A model generated the notes under the pieces. It ran no database searches and was not told where the DNA came from. It saw only the letters and a list, made by a program, of their open reading frames with translations. From contig NZ_MCGG01000008.1 of assembly GCF_001746755.1 (NCBI RefSeq), positions 62,001-126,000 on the forward strand: 64,000 nt of DNA, read 5' to 3'. A program made the translations under genes and the position numbers. Source of the stretch: Magnetovibrio blakemorei (lineage in GTDB: Bacteria > Pseudomonadota > Alphaproteobacteria > Rhodospirillales > Magnetovibrionaceae). Of this stretch, positions 22,809 through 32,517 are shown piece by piece. Numbering within the stretch: position 1 is the stretch's first letter; every line of letters begins with the position of its first letter.

Positions 22809-23882
22809 TTAGCCAAACCGGGCCACGCCTTGGCGGTGGATGTGAAGCGGGCGCAGTTGGAGGAGTTTTTTGTTCAAGCGGCGCAAAGATTCGCTGAGCG
22901 CGCGGCCCACTTCGCCGCCTTCGCCGCGCACGTCCTGGCGCACAACGGTGTCTAAACCGCTCAACGCAGCGGCAAAAATCTCCGATGTTTGGTCCCACAG
23001 GTGCACATCGGTCTTGATGGTGTTGTCGAGCGTATGGGCAAAGGCGGAAATGAGCGGGTAGCCCAACAGCGCCCCTTCACGTTCCAGGCGCTGGATCAAA
23101 GCCCCCATCAACGACATGGAGCGCGCCCGCATATCGGGGTTTTCGTCGGCCAAGCGGAAGGCCAGACGCAAAACCTCGGCATCTCCGCGCACCCAATCGG
23201 CGTAATCTTCGCTGTGGGCGGCCAACTGTTGATGGGCAAAATTGCGCTCGGCATAATCGATCCGATCCCGCGGCTTACCCAAGGAAATTTCACTGTAGTA
23301 GTGCGGCAAGTCAAAGCAGCCCACGTAGGGATGTTCCCCGCCGCCCAAGACTTCTGAGTAGGGCTTTTTCACCCGGCGGCGTTCTTCCAGTACAAATTCG
23401 GGGCTGTTGCGGCGGCGGTCGGGGCCAAAATAGGTCTGTGATTTGAAAAAAGCGGGGTTGTTGAACAACACGTGCAAAACATGTTTGCGCAGCGAACTGA
23501 TGGAGAACGGCTTGGCGAACACGGCATTGGCCCCGGCATTGCGCGCGCGCTCTACCTTTTCCGAATCCAATTCGCCGCTCATGATCACGGTGCGGGTGAA
23601 CCGATCCGGAGAATCGAGATGACGGCGGATCCAGTTGATCAGCATCATCCCGCCAACGGGTTGCATATCCCATTCACTGATCACCAAATCGACGGGCGGC
23701 GTTGGGCTGTGAATGGAGCTCTTCGCACTGAGGCGCAGGTAATCAATCGCCGCAACACCGTTGGGAACGGTGTGCACGACGTCGACGCCTAAATCTTTCA
23801 ATGTGGTCGACAACAATGTCCGCGACGCAGCGCTATCGTCGGCGACCAACACAGAGCAGTGTTTGAGCCCTTTTTCTTTCAT
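22809..23882 (-). CDS. Receiver-domain protein with Glu in place of the phosphoacceptor Asp
   Basis: A 357-residue protein starting at the ATG at 23882, which has a GGAG site four bases upstream; an in-frame extension to 24011 looks non-coding. Residues 8-140 are a CheY-like receiver with the acidic pair Asp15-Asp16, Ser102 and Lys124. The acceptor site reads VISEWDMQ, aligning with VISDWNMP of CheY, so Glu70 replaces Asp. A FGPDRRR linker and a C-terminal helical domain of about 190 residues follow, with no recognised output motif. It may be a constitutively active or phosphorylation-independent signalling protein. Confidence 0.75.
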   Translation of the reverse strand: MKEKGLKHCSVLVADDSAASRTLLSTTLKDLGVDVVHTVPNGVAAIDYLRLSAKSSIHSPTPPVDLVISEWDMQPVGGMMLINWIRRHLDSPDRFTRTVIMSGELDSEKVERARNAGANAVFAKPFSISSLRKHVLHVLFNNPAFFKSQTYFGPDRRRNSPEFVLEERRRVKKPYSEVLGGGEHPYVGCFDLPHYYSEISLGKPRDRIDYAERNFAHQQLAAHSEDYADWVRGDAEVLRLAFRLADENPDMRARSMSLMGALIQRLEREGALLGYPLISAFAHTLDNTIKTDVHLWDQTSEIFAAALSGLDTVVRQDVRGEGGEVGRALSESLRRLNKKLLQLRPLHIHRQGVARFG

Positions 23883-24079
23883 ATACTCCAAGCCTATAGG
23901 CCGTGCGACCACAACGCGCGAATCGCATAGAGTCATTATGCGCGAATGAATGCTAACGCATTCTAAACAGAAGAATTTTGCTTCTAGGCTCAGGTTTGTT
24001 CGCCCCGACATGGCATCTTGACCCTCCCGTGGCCAGAAGGTTTATAACGTGCCCAACAAGCGTTCTCGTGTTAGGATAT

Positions 24080-24505
24080 ATGCGCATGCCTAAACATCTG
24101 ATCCTGATCGTGCTGAGCATCGCCCTTCTGACGGCCGGCATCAGCGTGGCCGTATATGACGGCAACAGCCCCGCCGAAGACCATACGGGCGGCAAAGCTC
24201 AAGTTGTTATTCCCAACTTTTCCCCCACCGAACAACATGGCAAGACGCTGTTCGAGACCCATTGCGCCCAATGCCATGGCATCAACGCCATAGGCACGGA
24301 CAAAGGCCCGCCGTTTTTACACCGCGTCTATCACCCGGGTCATCACGCGGATGGAGCCTTTTTCCTGGCCGTGAGGCGCGGGGTGCGCAGCCATCACTGG
24401 CCCTTTGGCGACATGCCCGCCCAGCCCCAAATCAACGACAGCGACATCAGCGCTATCGTCACGTATGTCCGCGCCCTGCAACGCGCCAATGGTTTCGCCC
24501 CGTAA
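24080..24505 (+). CDS. Small membrane-anchored cytochrome c
   Basis: A 141-residue class I cytochrome. The start ATG at 24080 follows AGGA. An uncleaved N-terminal anchor covers about 6-26. The heme motif is CAQCH, followed by GTDKGPPFLH, HPGHHADG and the Met ligand in GDMPAQPQ. It is a paralogue of the gene at 60290, which shares the HPGHH/NPGHH and HHWP motifs in the same order. It stands alone, between the receiver gene and the phosphatase gene. Electron transfer at the periplasmic face is likely; the partner is unknown. Confidence 0.87.
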   Translation: MRMPKHLILIVLSIALLTAGISVAVYDGNSPAEDHTGGKAQVVIPNFSPTEQHGKTLFETHCAQCHGINAIGTDKGPPFLHRVYHPGHHADGAFFLAVRRGVRSHHWPFGDMPAQPQINDSDISAIVTYVRALQRANGFAP

Positions 24506-24631
24506 AACCTCTATTAAGCCTATGTGGCAAAACCGTGAATCTTTGTGGACAGTCCCAAAGTGACATCGAACTGTAAGAATTAACGTGTCATATCAGCGCA
24601 TGTTTTTTACTCAGGCCGCAGACGGGCTGTC

Positions 24632-25432
24632 ATGAACGCCATGGATCGCAAACACACCTACCGCACCGTTTGGATCTCAGACCTGCATTTGGGTTCGCTG
24701 GGCTGCCAGGCCGACGTTTTGCTGGATTTTTTGCGCACCATCGAATGCGACACTTTATATCTGGTGGGCGACATCATCGATGGCTGGCGGTTACGCCGGT
24801 CTTGGTATTGGCCCCAGGCCCACAACGACGTGGTGCAGAAGATTCTGCGCAAGGCCCGCAAAGGCACGCGAGTGGTGTTTGTGCCGGGCAACCACGATGA
24901 ATTTGCCCGTGACTACATCGGTTTGCATTTTGGCGGGGTTGAGGTTCAACGCGAAGCTATTCACGAAACCGCAGATGGGCGGCGTTTGTTGGTCACCCAT
25001 GGCGACGAATTCGACGCCATCGTGCGTTATGCCAAGTGGCTCGCAGTGATTGGCGACAATGCCTACATGTTCATGCTGGTGCTCAATCAAGGCCTCAACC
25101 GGGTGCGCACCCGGCTGGGCTTTTCCTATTGGTCATTGTCGGCGTATCTCAAATACAAAGTCAAAAATGCCGTCAAGTTCATTGCCGAATACGAAACGGC
25201 CGTAGCCGCCGTGGTTGAACGTCGCGGCCTGGACGGCATTGTCTGCGGCCACATCCACCACCCCGAAACCCGTCAAATCGGCAACGTCTTGTACTGCAAC
25301 GACGGCGATTGGGTGGAAAGCTGTTCGGCGTTGGTCGAACATGCTGACGGTCAATTGGAAATCTTGCGTTGGGAAACCTTTGCCGTTGCCAACCCGCCCA
25401 GCCCGATCAGCTTGGCCGAAGCAGCGGAATAA
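24632..25432 (+). CDS. LpxH-like UDP-2,3-diacylglucosamine diphosphatase family metallophosphoesterase
   Basis: A 266-residue calcineurin-fold phosphoesterase. The metal ligands are in SDLHLGS, GDIIDGW, GNHDE, THGDEFD and GHIHHPE, in the family order. It belongs to the LpxH-related group in COG2908 common in alphaproteobacteria. The substrate may be UDP-2,3-diacylglucosamine in lipid A synthesis, but other LpxH-like members have different roles, so the exact reaction is not certain. Confidence 0.8.
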   Translation: MNAMDRKHTYRTVWISDLHLGSLGCQADVLLDFLRTIECDTLYLVGDIIDGWRLRRSWYWPQAHNDVVQKILRKARKGTRVVFVPGNHDEFARDYIGLHFGGVEVQREAIHETADGRRLLVTHGDEFDAIVRYAKWLAVIGDNAYMFMLVLNQGLNRVRTRLGFSYWSLSAYLKYKVKNAVKFIAEYETAVAAVVERRGLDGIVCGHIHHPETRQIGNVLYCNDGDWVESCSALVEHADGQLEILRWETFAVANPPSPISLAEAAE

Positions 25433-25465
25433 CGCAGCACAATTACCGAGCCGCTTGAGCCCCTT

Positions 25466-27757
25466 TTATTCGACCTCTTTCGGTTTGGCGCTTTCGGCCG
25501 CCAACTGGGCTTCGACACACGCCAGTGCGGTCAGGTTAAACAGTCCGCGCGGCGTCACCGATGCGGTGACGATGTGTGCCGGTTGCGCCGCCCCCAACAA
25601 CACCGGACCAACGCGCAATCCATTACCCATAATTTTGAGCAAATTCGACGATGTGTTCGCCGCGTCCAAACTGGGCATGATCAACAAATTGGCCACCCCG
25701 GTGAGGCGTGAATTGGGAAAAACGCGCTGGCGAATTTCTTCGTCCAGGGCCGCATCGGCATGCATTTCCCCTTCGTATTCGAACGTCGGTCCCAGCTCAT
25801 CCAGGATTTCAACGGCGCGGCGCATCTTTTGCGCCGACGGACTGGACACATTGCCGAAGTTGGAATGACTGAGCAAGGCGACCTTGGGCTCGACCCCAAA
25901 ACGGCGCACTTCTTCGGCGGCCAACAACGTAATCTCGGCCAATTGTTCCGGGGTGGGGTCGGGGTTGACGTAGGTGTCCGCCATAAAGATGGTGCCCATG
26001 GGCAAAATCAACACGCTCAGCGCCGCCGTAACCGAACAATCTTCACGTTTCCCGATCACGCCCATCACATAGCGGTGATGCCACATGTATTGACCGTAGG
26101 TGCCGCAAATCATGGCGTCCGCTTCCCCCTGCTTCACCATAATTGCGGCGATGGCGGTGGTGTTGGTGCGGATGATGGTTTTGGCCGCTTCGGGTGAGAC
26201 GCCCTTGCGTTCGTTCAAGCGATGATAAAGCTGCCAATAGTCTTTGTAGCGCGGATCGTTCTCGGGATTACAGATTTCCACATTGCCCAGACGCAAGCCC
26301 AGTTTTTCAATGCGCCGGGCGATAACCTCGGGACGTCCGACCAAAATCGGGTGAGCCAGTTTTTCATCCAAGAGCGCCTGCACGCAGCGCAGCACACGTT
26401 GACTTTCGCCCTCGGCGAACACCACCCGGCGGACATCGCGCTTGGCCGCATCCATAACCGACTTCATCAGCATGCCGGAACGATACACAAACCGCTCCAG
26501 GCTTTGCCGATACGCCTCAAAATCTTCAATCGGTCGGGTCGCCACGCCGCTGTCCATGGCGGCGCGCGCCACCGCAGGGGCGACTTGGACGATCAAACGC
26601 GGGTCAAACGGCTTGGGAATGATGTATTCGGGACCGAACATCAAATCTTCGTTGCTGTACGCCGCCGCCACTTCGGCTGACGATTCCGCATGGGCCAAAT
26701 CCGCCAGCGCTTTGACGCAGGCCAGCTTCATCTCATCATTAACCGTGGTGGCCCCCACATCCAAGGCACCGCGAAATATGAACGGAAAACACAAAACGTT
26801 GTTCACTTGGTTGGGATAATCTGAGCGCCCCGTGGCGATGATGGCGTCTGAGCGCACTTCACGCACCAATTCTGGAAGAATTTCCGGCTCCGGATTGGCC
26901 AGCGCCAAAATGATTGGATCGACGGCCATCATCTTGACCATGTCCTGGGTCAGCACCCCCGGTGCGGACAGCCCCAAAAACAAATCGGCACCTTCCATCA
27001 CGTCGACCAGTTTGCGCGCATCGGTGTCTTGGGCGTAGGTGGCTTTTTGCTCAGTGACGGCCTCTTTACGGCCTGTGTAGATGACGCCTAAGTGGTCTGA
27101 TAAAAAGATGTTTTCGCGCTTTGCGCCCATCAACACCAACATGTCCAGGCACGCGATGCCCGCTGCCCCGCCGCCGGTGGAAACGATCTTGATGTCTTCA
27201 ATATTTTTGCCGACCAAGCGCAGGCCGTTAAACACCGCCGTGCCGACCACAATCGCGGTGCCGTGCTGGTCATCGTGAAAGACCGGAATTTTCATCCGTT
27301 CGCGCAAATTCTTTTCAACGATAAAACACTCCGGCGCTTTGATGTCTTCGAGATTGATGGCGCCAAAAGTGGGTTCCATCATGGCAATGGCGTCGGCCAA
27401 CTTCAGGGGATCTTTTTCGTCCATTTCAATATCGAACACGTCGATTCCGGCGAACTTTTTAAACAATACCGCTTTGCCTTCCATCACCGGCTTGGCAGCC
27501 AGCGGACCGATATCGCCCAGCCCCAACACCGCCGTGCCATTGGTCACGACCCCGACCAAATTGCCGCGAATGGTAAAGCGCGCCACCGCAGAAGGATCTT
27601 CGACAATCGCTGTGCACGCGTCCGCAACCCCCGGTGAATAGGCCAGCGACAAATCGCGCTGATTGGCCAGCGGCTTGGTCGGCGTGATGGAGAGTTTTCC
27701 GGGGGTCGGAAATTCATGATAATTGAGGGCGGCTTCGCGGGTGACTTTACGGGTCAT
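25466..27757 (-). CDS. maeB: NADP-dependent malic enzyme with C-terminal phosphotransacetylase-like domain
   Basis: A 763-residue enzyme. The start is set at the ATG at 27757 with AAAGG upstream; the longer open frame to 27916 adds a non-homologous leader. Residues 1-430 are the malic enzyme domain ([39 protein letters not shown]). Residues 440-763 resemble phosphotransacetylase and probably act as a regulatory or oligomerisation domain, as in MaeB. It converts malate to pyruvate with NADPH production. Single gene. Confidence 0.94.
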   Translation of the reverse strand: MTRKVTREAALNYHEFPTPGKLSITPTKPLANQRDLSLAYSPGVADACTAIVEDPSAVARFTIRGNLVGVVTNGTAVLGLGDIGPLAAKPVMEGKAVLFKKFAGIDVFDIEMDEKDPLKLADAIAMMEPTFGAINLEDIKAPECFIVEKNLRERMKIPVFHDDQHGTAIVVGTAVFNGLRLVGKNIEDIKIVSTGGGAAGIACLDMLVLMGAKRENIFLSDHLGVIYTGRKEAVTEQKATYAQDTDARKLVDVMEGADLFLGLSAPGVLTQDMVKMMAVDPIILALANPEPEILPELVREVRSDAIIATGRSDYPNQVNNVLCFPFIFRGALDVGATTVNDEMKLACVKALADLAHAESSAEVAAAYSNEDLMFGPEYIIPKPFDPRLIVQVAPAVARAAMDSGVATRPIEDFEAYRQSLERFVYRSGMLMKSVMDAAKRDVRRVVFAEGESQRVLRCVQALLDEKLAHPILVGRPEVIARRIEKLGLRLGNVEICNPENDPRYKDYWQLYHRLNERKGVSPEAAKTIIRTNTTAIAAIMVKQGEADAMICGTYGQYMWHHRYVMGVIGKREDCSVTAALSVLILPMGTIFMADTYVNPDPTPEQLAEITLLAAEEVRRFGVEPKVALLSHSNFGNVSSPSAQKMRRAVEILDELGPTFEYEGEMHADAALDEEIRQRVFPNSRLTGVANLLIMPSLDAANTSSNLLKIMGNGLRVGPVLLGAAQPAHIVTASVTPRGLFNLTALACVEAQLAAESAKPKEVE

Positions 27758-27950
27758 GATGGGGTGCCTTTGTGGTGCTTGGTCCTGATGGGTCTTGTAG
27801 TGCCTGGGGAACACACAAACGGGGGGCGCTCTGACAACACGCTTAGAACGGCTTAAAAAACACCGCATCTGTGCGTAGTATAATTTAGAGTACAGATTTT
27901 CACGACTGTACGCCAAGGCATGGCGACTTTAAAGGTTATTGTACCAAGTC

Positions 27951-28439
27951 TCAGCTCGCCGACGTGTCGTCCAGGCCGAATTGAGCATTGAGCCCCGGCA
28001 CGCTTTCGCCCTTGATCTTGCACGACTGACCACGAAACAAGGCCACGACCTCGTCCTTTTGATTACGCACTTCAACGTCATATACCCCGATCCGTCCGGC
28101 GGCGTTGACGACGTGGGCGGTGGCGGTCAGCACATCGCCCAGATGTGCGGCGCGGGTGTAGTTGATGGACCCCGCCTGGGCCACCGTGGCGCGGTTGTCA
28201 GCGTTGCAGATATACGCGAACACGCTGCCCGCCAAGGCGTACATAAAACCGCCATGACAGGTGCCGTGAAAATTCAACATATCTTCACGCACGACCATGC
28301 GCACAGCGGCGCGGTCGCTCCGCGTTTGCAAAAGTTCAATGCCCAAACCTTGGGCGGCATGATCGCGCGGATACATGCCCTCGGCGACGGCTTGGGCCAG
28401 GCGGTCTTTATCAATCGTGTGGTCTTTGTCCTGGGTCAT
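27951..28439 (-). CDS. PaaI-family hotdog thioesterase
   Basis: A 162-residue hotdog-fold protein. The active-site region NFHGTCHGGFMYALAGSVF and the RVDFLRPA-like strand NYTRAAHLGD identify the PaaI (hydroxyphenylacetyl-CoA thioesterase) family. No other phenylacetate genes are near, so the acyl-CoA substrate cannot be named. Confidence 0.85.
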   Translation of the reverse strand: MTQDKDHTIDKDRLAQAVAEGMYPRDHAAQGLGIELLQTRSDRAAVRMVVREDMLNFHGTCHGGFMYALAGSVFAYICNADNRATVAQAGSINYTRAAHLGDVLTATAHVVNAAGRIGVYDVEVRNQKDEVVALFRGQSCKIKGESVPGLNAQFGLDDTSAS

Positions 28440-28540
28440 GGGAAGGGAGATCCTGATCGGTGATCACCAACCTTAACCAAGCCCAGCCGCTTTGTCGAAT
28501 ACATCACGGGCCTGGGCGGGCCCATTTATAAAGTTTCGCC

Positions 28541-29650
28541 CTAGCGCGGCACCAGACCGCTTTTGATGTCGATGCCTTGTGCAGCGGGAACGTCTTGGCG
28601 CCGATCAACCAGATAATCGGTTATGCCGCCGCCGATCCACATGGCGACAAATGCCATCCACGCGGTGAGCGAAAATATCGAGCCCCCGGTCATCACGGCA
28701 CCGACAGCGCAACCGCCAGCCAACATGCCGCCAAAGCCCATCAGGGCTGCACCGATGATGTAACGCGGCATGGGGTTTTGCTCGATGCTGAAGCATTGAA
28801 ACTTAAAATCGCGCCCGACAAGCGAGGCCAGGAAAGACCCGGCGAACACGCCCGGCACCAACCCCAAATCAAACACTAGCGGCAAATGGGTGTGATCGAT
28901 CAGGCCCATCAAGGTATCTGCGGACGGCCCGATGAAACTGATGCTTTTGACCGCCAGGGGGGTAAAGGACTGAAGCGAAATGGTGTACGTCAGCAACCAC
29001 CCCGCCGTGATCATCAAACCAACGCCGGTGGTGCCGACAATGACCCAACGGCTAACACCCGTGCGCAACGCTATCGCCAACGCCGCCGCAAACAAAACTA
29101 AGCCGACCAGCAGAGGCGTCGAATCGGACAAGCCAAAAACATAAGACAGGTCGCGCGTGCCTTCGTCGCTGACCGTCCACAAACCCGCAATCCATTCGCG
29201 CAGCGGCGACAGCACACCGCGCAGCGAGGACTGCGCAATAATCGTCAAAATCAGCCCCGTGACCAAGGCGCGGAGGTTTCCCGTTGCCGACAACACCAAA
29301 ATGCGGCTGGCGCAACCGCGCGCCAAAACCATCCCGGCGCCAAACATCAAGCCGCCGATGACGGCCCCCGAAAGGCTGCCCTGACCGGTCAATTGGCGAA
29401 CGTTGGTCACATCCAGCAACCCCGCCGCGATCACCCCCTGAGTGCCGATGATGGCGGCCGCGAAAGCCAGCACCCAAATGGCCACTTTGGGACCCAGTCC
29501 AAAACGAAAGAATTCAATCGTCGCCGCGCGCATACAAAATCGACTGCGCTGCGAGAGCGCACCGAACGCCAAGCCAATGGCCAGACCGCCCAAAGAGACG
29601 GTGCCGCCTTCGCCAAAGAGACCAAACAGATATTCGAGGTTCATGGACAT
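28541..29650 (-). CDS. YeeE/YedE (TsuA-like) sulfur-compound transporter
   Basis: A 369-residue membrane protein with about nine helices in two pseudo-symmetric halves. Conserved cysteines lie at 39 (SRFCMRAA), 113 (ARGCASR), 286 (KFQCFS) and 314 (AGGCAVGAV), matching the cysteine path used for thiosulfate uptake in the studied YeeE. Two kilobases away on the other strand is the aprMBA sulfur-oxidation operon, which supports a sulfur substrate. No TusA-like partner gene adjoins it. Confidence 0.83.
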   Translation of the reverse strand: MSMNLEYLFGLFGEGGTVSLGGLAIGLAFGALSQRSRFCMRAATIEFFRFGLGPKVAIWVLAFAAAIIGTQGVIAAGLLDVTNVRQLTGQGSLSGAVIGGLMFGAGMVLARGCASRILVLSATGNLRALVTGLILTIIAQSSLRGVLSPLREWIAGLWTVSDEGTRDLSYVFGLSDSTPLLVGLVLFAAALAIALRTGVSRWVIVGTTGVGLMITAGWLLTYTISLQSFTPLAVKSISFIGPSADTLMGLIDHTHLPLVFDLGLVPGVFAGSFLASLVGRDFKFQCFSIEQNPMPRYIIGAALMGFGGMLAGGCAVGAVMTGGSIFSLTAWMAFVAMWIGGGITDYLVDRRQDVPAAQGIDIKSGLVPR

Positions 29651-30104
29651 TGATTCACATTCCGCGCGAAAAAAGCGCTCTCAGGTCACTGATCAATTGG
29701 TCGCGCCTCAGATTAGAGTACATCTAAATAAGGCAAACCGAAACCTTTGAACGGCACAAAACACCCTGTTTTCTGCTAAAAAAGGACGACACGGAACACC
29801 TTGCCAAAAACACAGGCCCCCCGCACTTCTCAGTGTTGATCATCGAGAAGTCTCTATATAAGATAAAACTAATATAGAATTACGTCAAAACATAATTTGA
29901 TTTGCGAATGCATGTGTTTTTTGCATGTCTTTATATTATGTTCTGAAGGGTCGACACCTTATAACGAGGGGTCGATCGAAATCGTTATCCGGCATAAGAC
30001 GTATGCCAGCCGGCGCTGGCGCTAACGCCGTGTCTGTGTTGAGAGTAAATAAGCTTTTTTGCCTTGTGGTTTTGGACAAAGGCTTTGTGAAACGGAATTT
30101 ATTG
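29651..30104. other. AT-rich divergent intergenic region
   Basis: A 454-base gap between the leftward transporter and the rightward repeat protein. It holds small hairpins (for example ACTTCTC...GAGAAGT at 29825-29851 and GGCATA...TATGCC near 29993) but no supported gene. An in-frame extension of the repeat protein to 29925 lacks any homology and is not used. Confidence 0.5.
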
Positions 30105-30659
30105 ATGTCCCAACAACCTGAAAAAATAGAAAAAGAAGACGGAACGACCGAGTGGCACTTAGATGGACGCTTGCACCGTGAAGACGGCCCCGCAGCCATT
30201 CGCCCCGATGGATCAAAAGGTTGGTTTCTAAACGGCAAGCAGCATCGCCTGGACGGCCCGGCTGTTGAGCTTGCGGACGGAACCCAAGAATGGTGGGTAA
30301 ACGGCGCCCTGCACCGCGAAGACGGTCCGGCCCTCATCGAGGCCTATGGCTCAAAAGAGTGGTATTTCAACGGCAAGCTTCATCGCGAAGGCGGCCCCGC
30401 TGTTGAACGAGAGGACGGAACCTTGCAATGGTGGGTCCATGGCGAGCGCCATCGCGAAGATGGGCCAGCCGTGGTCGAAGAGCACGAAATGCGCCAATGG
30501 TGGGCCAATGGAAAGCTGCATCGTGAAGACGGCCCCGCCATTGAATATGATGATGGCACGCAAGAATGGTACATTTTGGGCATGCCCGTTTCTGAAGACG
30601 TGGCGATGGATGCCGACAAGCGCGCCGATTTCATGAAGAAAATGATCAATCCCGTATAA
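30105..30659 (+). CDS. Tandem 23-residue repeat protein (WxxNGxLHREDGPA)
   Basis: A 184-residue soluble protein made almost wholly of six 23-residue repeats (residues 14-151) with consensus (T/S)xEWxxNGxLHREDGPA plus a variable acidic end, and a seventh degenerate unit. There is no signal peptide or membrane segment. The repeat resembles MORN-like WxxNG units known from giant viruses, phages and scattered bacteria. A beta-hairpin repeat solenoid is likely. The function is unknown. The chosen ATG is the last Met before the repeats. A bidirectional terminator follows. Confidence 0.75.
   Translation: MSQQPEKIEKEDGTTEWHLDGRLHREDGPAAIRPDGSKGWFLNGKQHRLDGPAVELADGTQEWWVNGALHREDGPALIEAYGSKEWYFNGKLHREGGPAVEREDGTLQWWVHGERHREDGPAVVEEHEMRQWWANGKLHREDGPAIEYDDGTQEWYILGMPVSEDVAMDADKRADFMKKMINPV
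30144..30557 (+). repeat. Six in-frame 69-bp tandem repeats
   Basis: The DNA encoding the 23-residue protein repeats. The units share the CATCGCGAAGAYGGCCC-like core but differ elsewhere, so they have diverged and are not recent copies. Confidence 0.75.
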
Positions 30660-30750
30660 ATCGGGATGAATTGGCGACCTCGGGGTGCTGTAAAGCCCCC
30701 TTGGGCACCCATGGCGACCCAAAAACAGACAAAAAGAACATAGACAAAAG

Positions 30751-30781
30751 AAAAAGGGGGGCGTCCAGCGCCCCCCTTTTT
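30751..30781. terminator. Bidirectional terminator
   Basis: AAAAAGGGGGGCG-TCCA-GCGCCCCCCTTTTT is a perfect hairpin with A and T flanks, able to end both the rightward repeat-protein gene and the leftward 52-residue gene. Confidence 0.88.
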
Positions 30782-30834
30782 GCATTCTTTATTGGGCTAC
30801 GTGCGCCCCTCCAGAAAGCCTGCAGGCGAAAAGC

Positions 30835-30993
30835 CTACGGGCGTTTCGGGGTCTCGTAAGGAACTTCCTTTTGCCACTCGACCCATTCGGTCTTGTAGCC
30901 GACGAAACCTTTTTCGTTTACCGGTTGTTGTTTCGTTGTGTAGTACTCGGTCTTGCCATCAGGAACCGGATCTTTAGCGTTTACGTTAGCCAT
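30835..30993 (-). CDS. Small 52-residue hypothetical protein
   Basis: A short gene with ATG at 30993, a GGTGAG ribosome site nine bases upstream, and a stop just before a bidirectional terminator. The 52-residue product is hydrophilic, rich in Lys, Glu, Val, Tyr and Trp, with C-terminal EWVEWQKEVPYETPKRP. It has no signal peptide or cysteines. It is divergent from aprM across a 635-base regulatory region. The good ribosome site and terminator make it likely to be real; the family is not recognised. Confidence 0.65.
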   Translation of the reverse strand: MANVNAKDPVPDGKTEYYTTKQQPVNEKGFVGYKTEWVEWQKEVPYETPKRP

Positions 30994-31178
30994 AATTCAA
31001 CTCACCTGTTATCTGGTTACAAACCGGGACAGCTCCCTGCAAAACTGCAAATCACCCTACCCCAGCATGAAGATTTTCTAATATTCGAAAATGAATATAT
31101 AGGATGGTGTTGCCGGAGGGAAGCAGCTTTTCACACCCCTTTTTTGCACAGCCGAAAAAGCCCGATCTTGACCTCCAG

Positions 31179-31199
31179 CAGTTCTGCGCTGCAGAACTG
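31179..31199. repeat. Inverted repeat upstream of the apr operon
   Basis: CAGTTCTGC-GCT-GCAGAACTG has perfect nine-base arms and a three-base centre, about 430 bases upstream of aprM. There is no T run, so a regulator site is more likely than a terminator. Confidence 0.5.
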
Positions 31200-31530
31200 G
31201 CATACACCTTATATATATGTATAGAGCTGCGAGGGTGTTGTGTGACCGGGGCAGAGGGCACAAAACGCCAGAAAAAGAGGTCACTCCGGGTTAAAAATTG
31301 TGCTTTGCAGCATTACCGCTTCGAATCAAGATTCGGTGTTTGACCTCATTTGGATGTCACCTCAACTGCGGGGCTTAATCGGCCAAATACAAGTCAATTT
31401 GCACCCTAGAGGGATATATTTGGACGGAATTATAAGGTCATATATTACCCTAAGCCACGGATCCAAATACAAAAATTACCTATACCCCCTTTGTCAAAAC
31501 ATCTAATTGCCGCGCGTTTGATCATTCTGA

Positions 31531-31558
31531 TTGTCAAAACAAGATTCACTTATATAAT
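31531..31558 (+). promoter_or_regulatory. Candidate sigma-70 promoter of aprMBA
   Basis: TTGTCA, a 16-base spacer and a perfect TATAAT. The predicted start of transcription at about 31565 leaves a leader of about 64 bases before aprM. The -35 lies inside the second TTGTCAAAACA copy. Confidence 0.6.
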
Positions 31559-31628
31559 GCGCTGCTAATAGAAAAGATCTGACCTATAGATTTTTCAATA
31601 ATTGACGACTGCGACAGGGGAGGAACTA

Positions 31629-32474
31629 ATGTTCGCCAGTAATCCATTCGCTGAACTTGTGACCACCATTCCGCTCGTCGGTATTCAGGCTTACGTCGTT
31701 TTGATGTTTATCCTGGTTATCGGCGGCACAGTTTTGGACATGATCCACAAGAAAAGCGCCAAATACTTTTTTGCTAAAGCCAAAGCGGCTCAAGCTTCAC
31801 GCACACGTGAGCTGGGTGCCGGTGACAAAATCGGCATCGCCGTCAGTACGGTTGCTGTCGATGTAATGACGTCGGGTGAGTTTTGCAACCCACGCCGTCG
31901 CATTTCTCACTTGTTCACCATGTACGGGTTTATCCTGTTCGTCGTGACGACTGTGGCCTTGGTGTTTGCTTATCCGACCAACGAAGCACCTTCCATCGTC
32001 TCTCAATTGTGGCACTTGAGTGCTGCTATGGTGATGTTCGGCGGGTACTGGTTCTGGTTCTTCATCCGCGTCGATGTCTCTGCTGAGGGCAACCCTTGGT
32101 ATCGTATCGTGAAGGCTGACATGTTCATCTTGTCGCTTTTGGGCACCACGACCTTCGGTCTGGTCTGGTCCATCCTTCAAGCCAATGGCGTCGCACCCTG
32201 GACCACCGTGTTCCTGGCCTTGTTCATCATTGCCGCGACGGTTTTGTTCGCTGGTGTGTTGTGGTCGAAGTTCGCTCACATGTTCTTCAAGCCTGCTGCT
32301 GCGTTCAACAAGCGCGTCATCAAAGCTGATGGTTCCCGTGAAAACCTGCCGGAATTGGGCGATCTGTCCGATCCCGCTTTGCACAAACGTTTTCCCGATA
32401 TCCCAGAATATATGGGCAAAAACCCGGCCAACATGGGTCTCGGCATCAAACGCGAGCAACCTCAGCACTACTAA
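31629..32474 (+). CDS. aprM: APS reductase membrane anchor AprM
   Basis: A 281-residue membrane protein with about five to six helices. The ATG at 31629 follows an excellent GGGGAGGA site, so the in-frame upstream start at 31602 is not used. It resembles the NarI/QmoC-like AprM that links APS reductase to the quinone pool in sulfur-oxidising bacteria lacking QmoABC. It lies directly ahead of aprB and aprA in one operon. It probably carries reverse-APS-reductase electrons into the membrane. Confidence 0.85.
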   Translation: MFASNPFAELVTTIPLVGIQAYVVLMFILVIGGTVLDMIHKKSAKYFFAKAKAAQASRTRELGAGDKIGIAVSTVAVDVMTSGEFCNPRRRISHLFTMYGFILFVVTTVALVFAYPTNEAPSIVSQLWHLSAAMVMFGGYWFWFFIRVDVSAEGNPWYRIVKADMFILSLLGTTTFGLVWSILQANGVAPWTTVFLALFIIAATVLFAGVLWSKFAHMFFKPAAAFNKRVIKADGSRENLPELGDLSDPALHKRFPDIPEYMGKNPANMGLGIKREQPQHY

Positions 32475-32517
32475 ATCAATCCTGAAGGATTCTTTCTAAC
32501 AGGGAAGGAAATAAATT

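Larger units (their letters stand above)
30994..31628. other. Long AT-rich upstream region of aprM
   Basis: A 635-base non-coding region shared by the leftward 52-residue gene and the rightward apr operon. It contains a strong inverted repeat at 31179, a promoter-like element at 31531, and two copies of TTGTCAAAACA 39 bases apart (from 31492 and 31531). Its length and composition suggest a regulated promoter. Confidence 0.6.
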
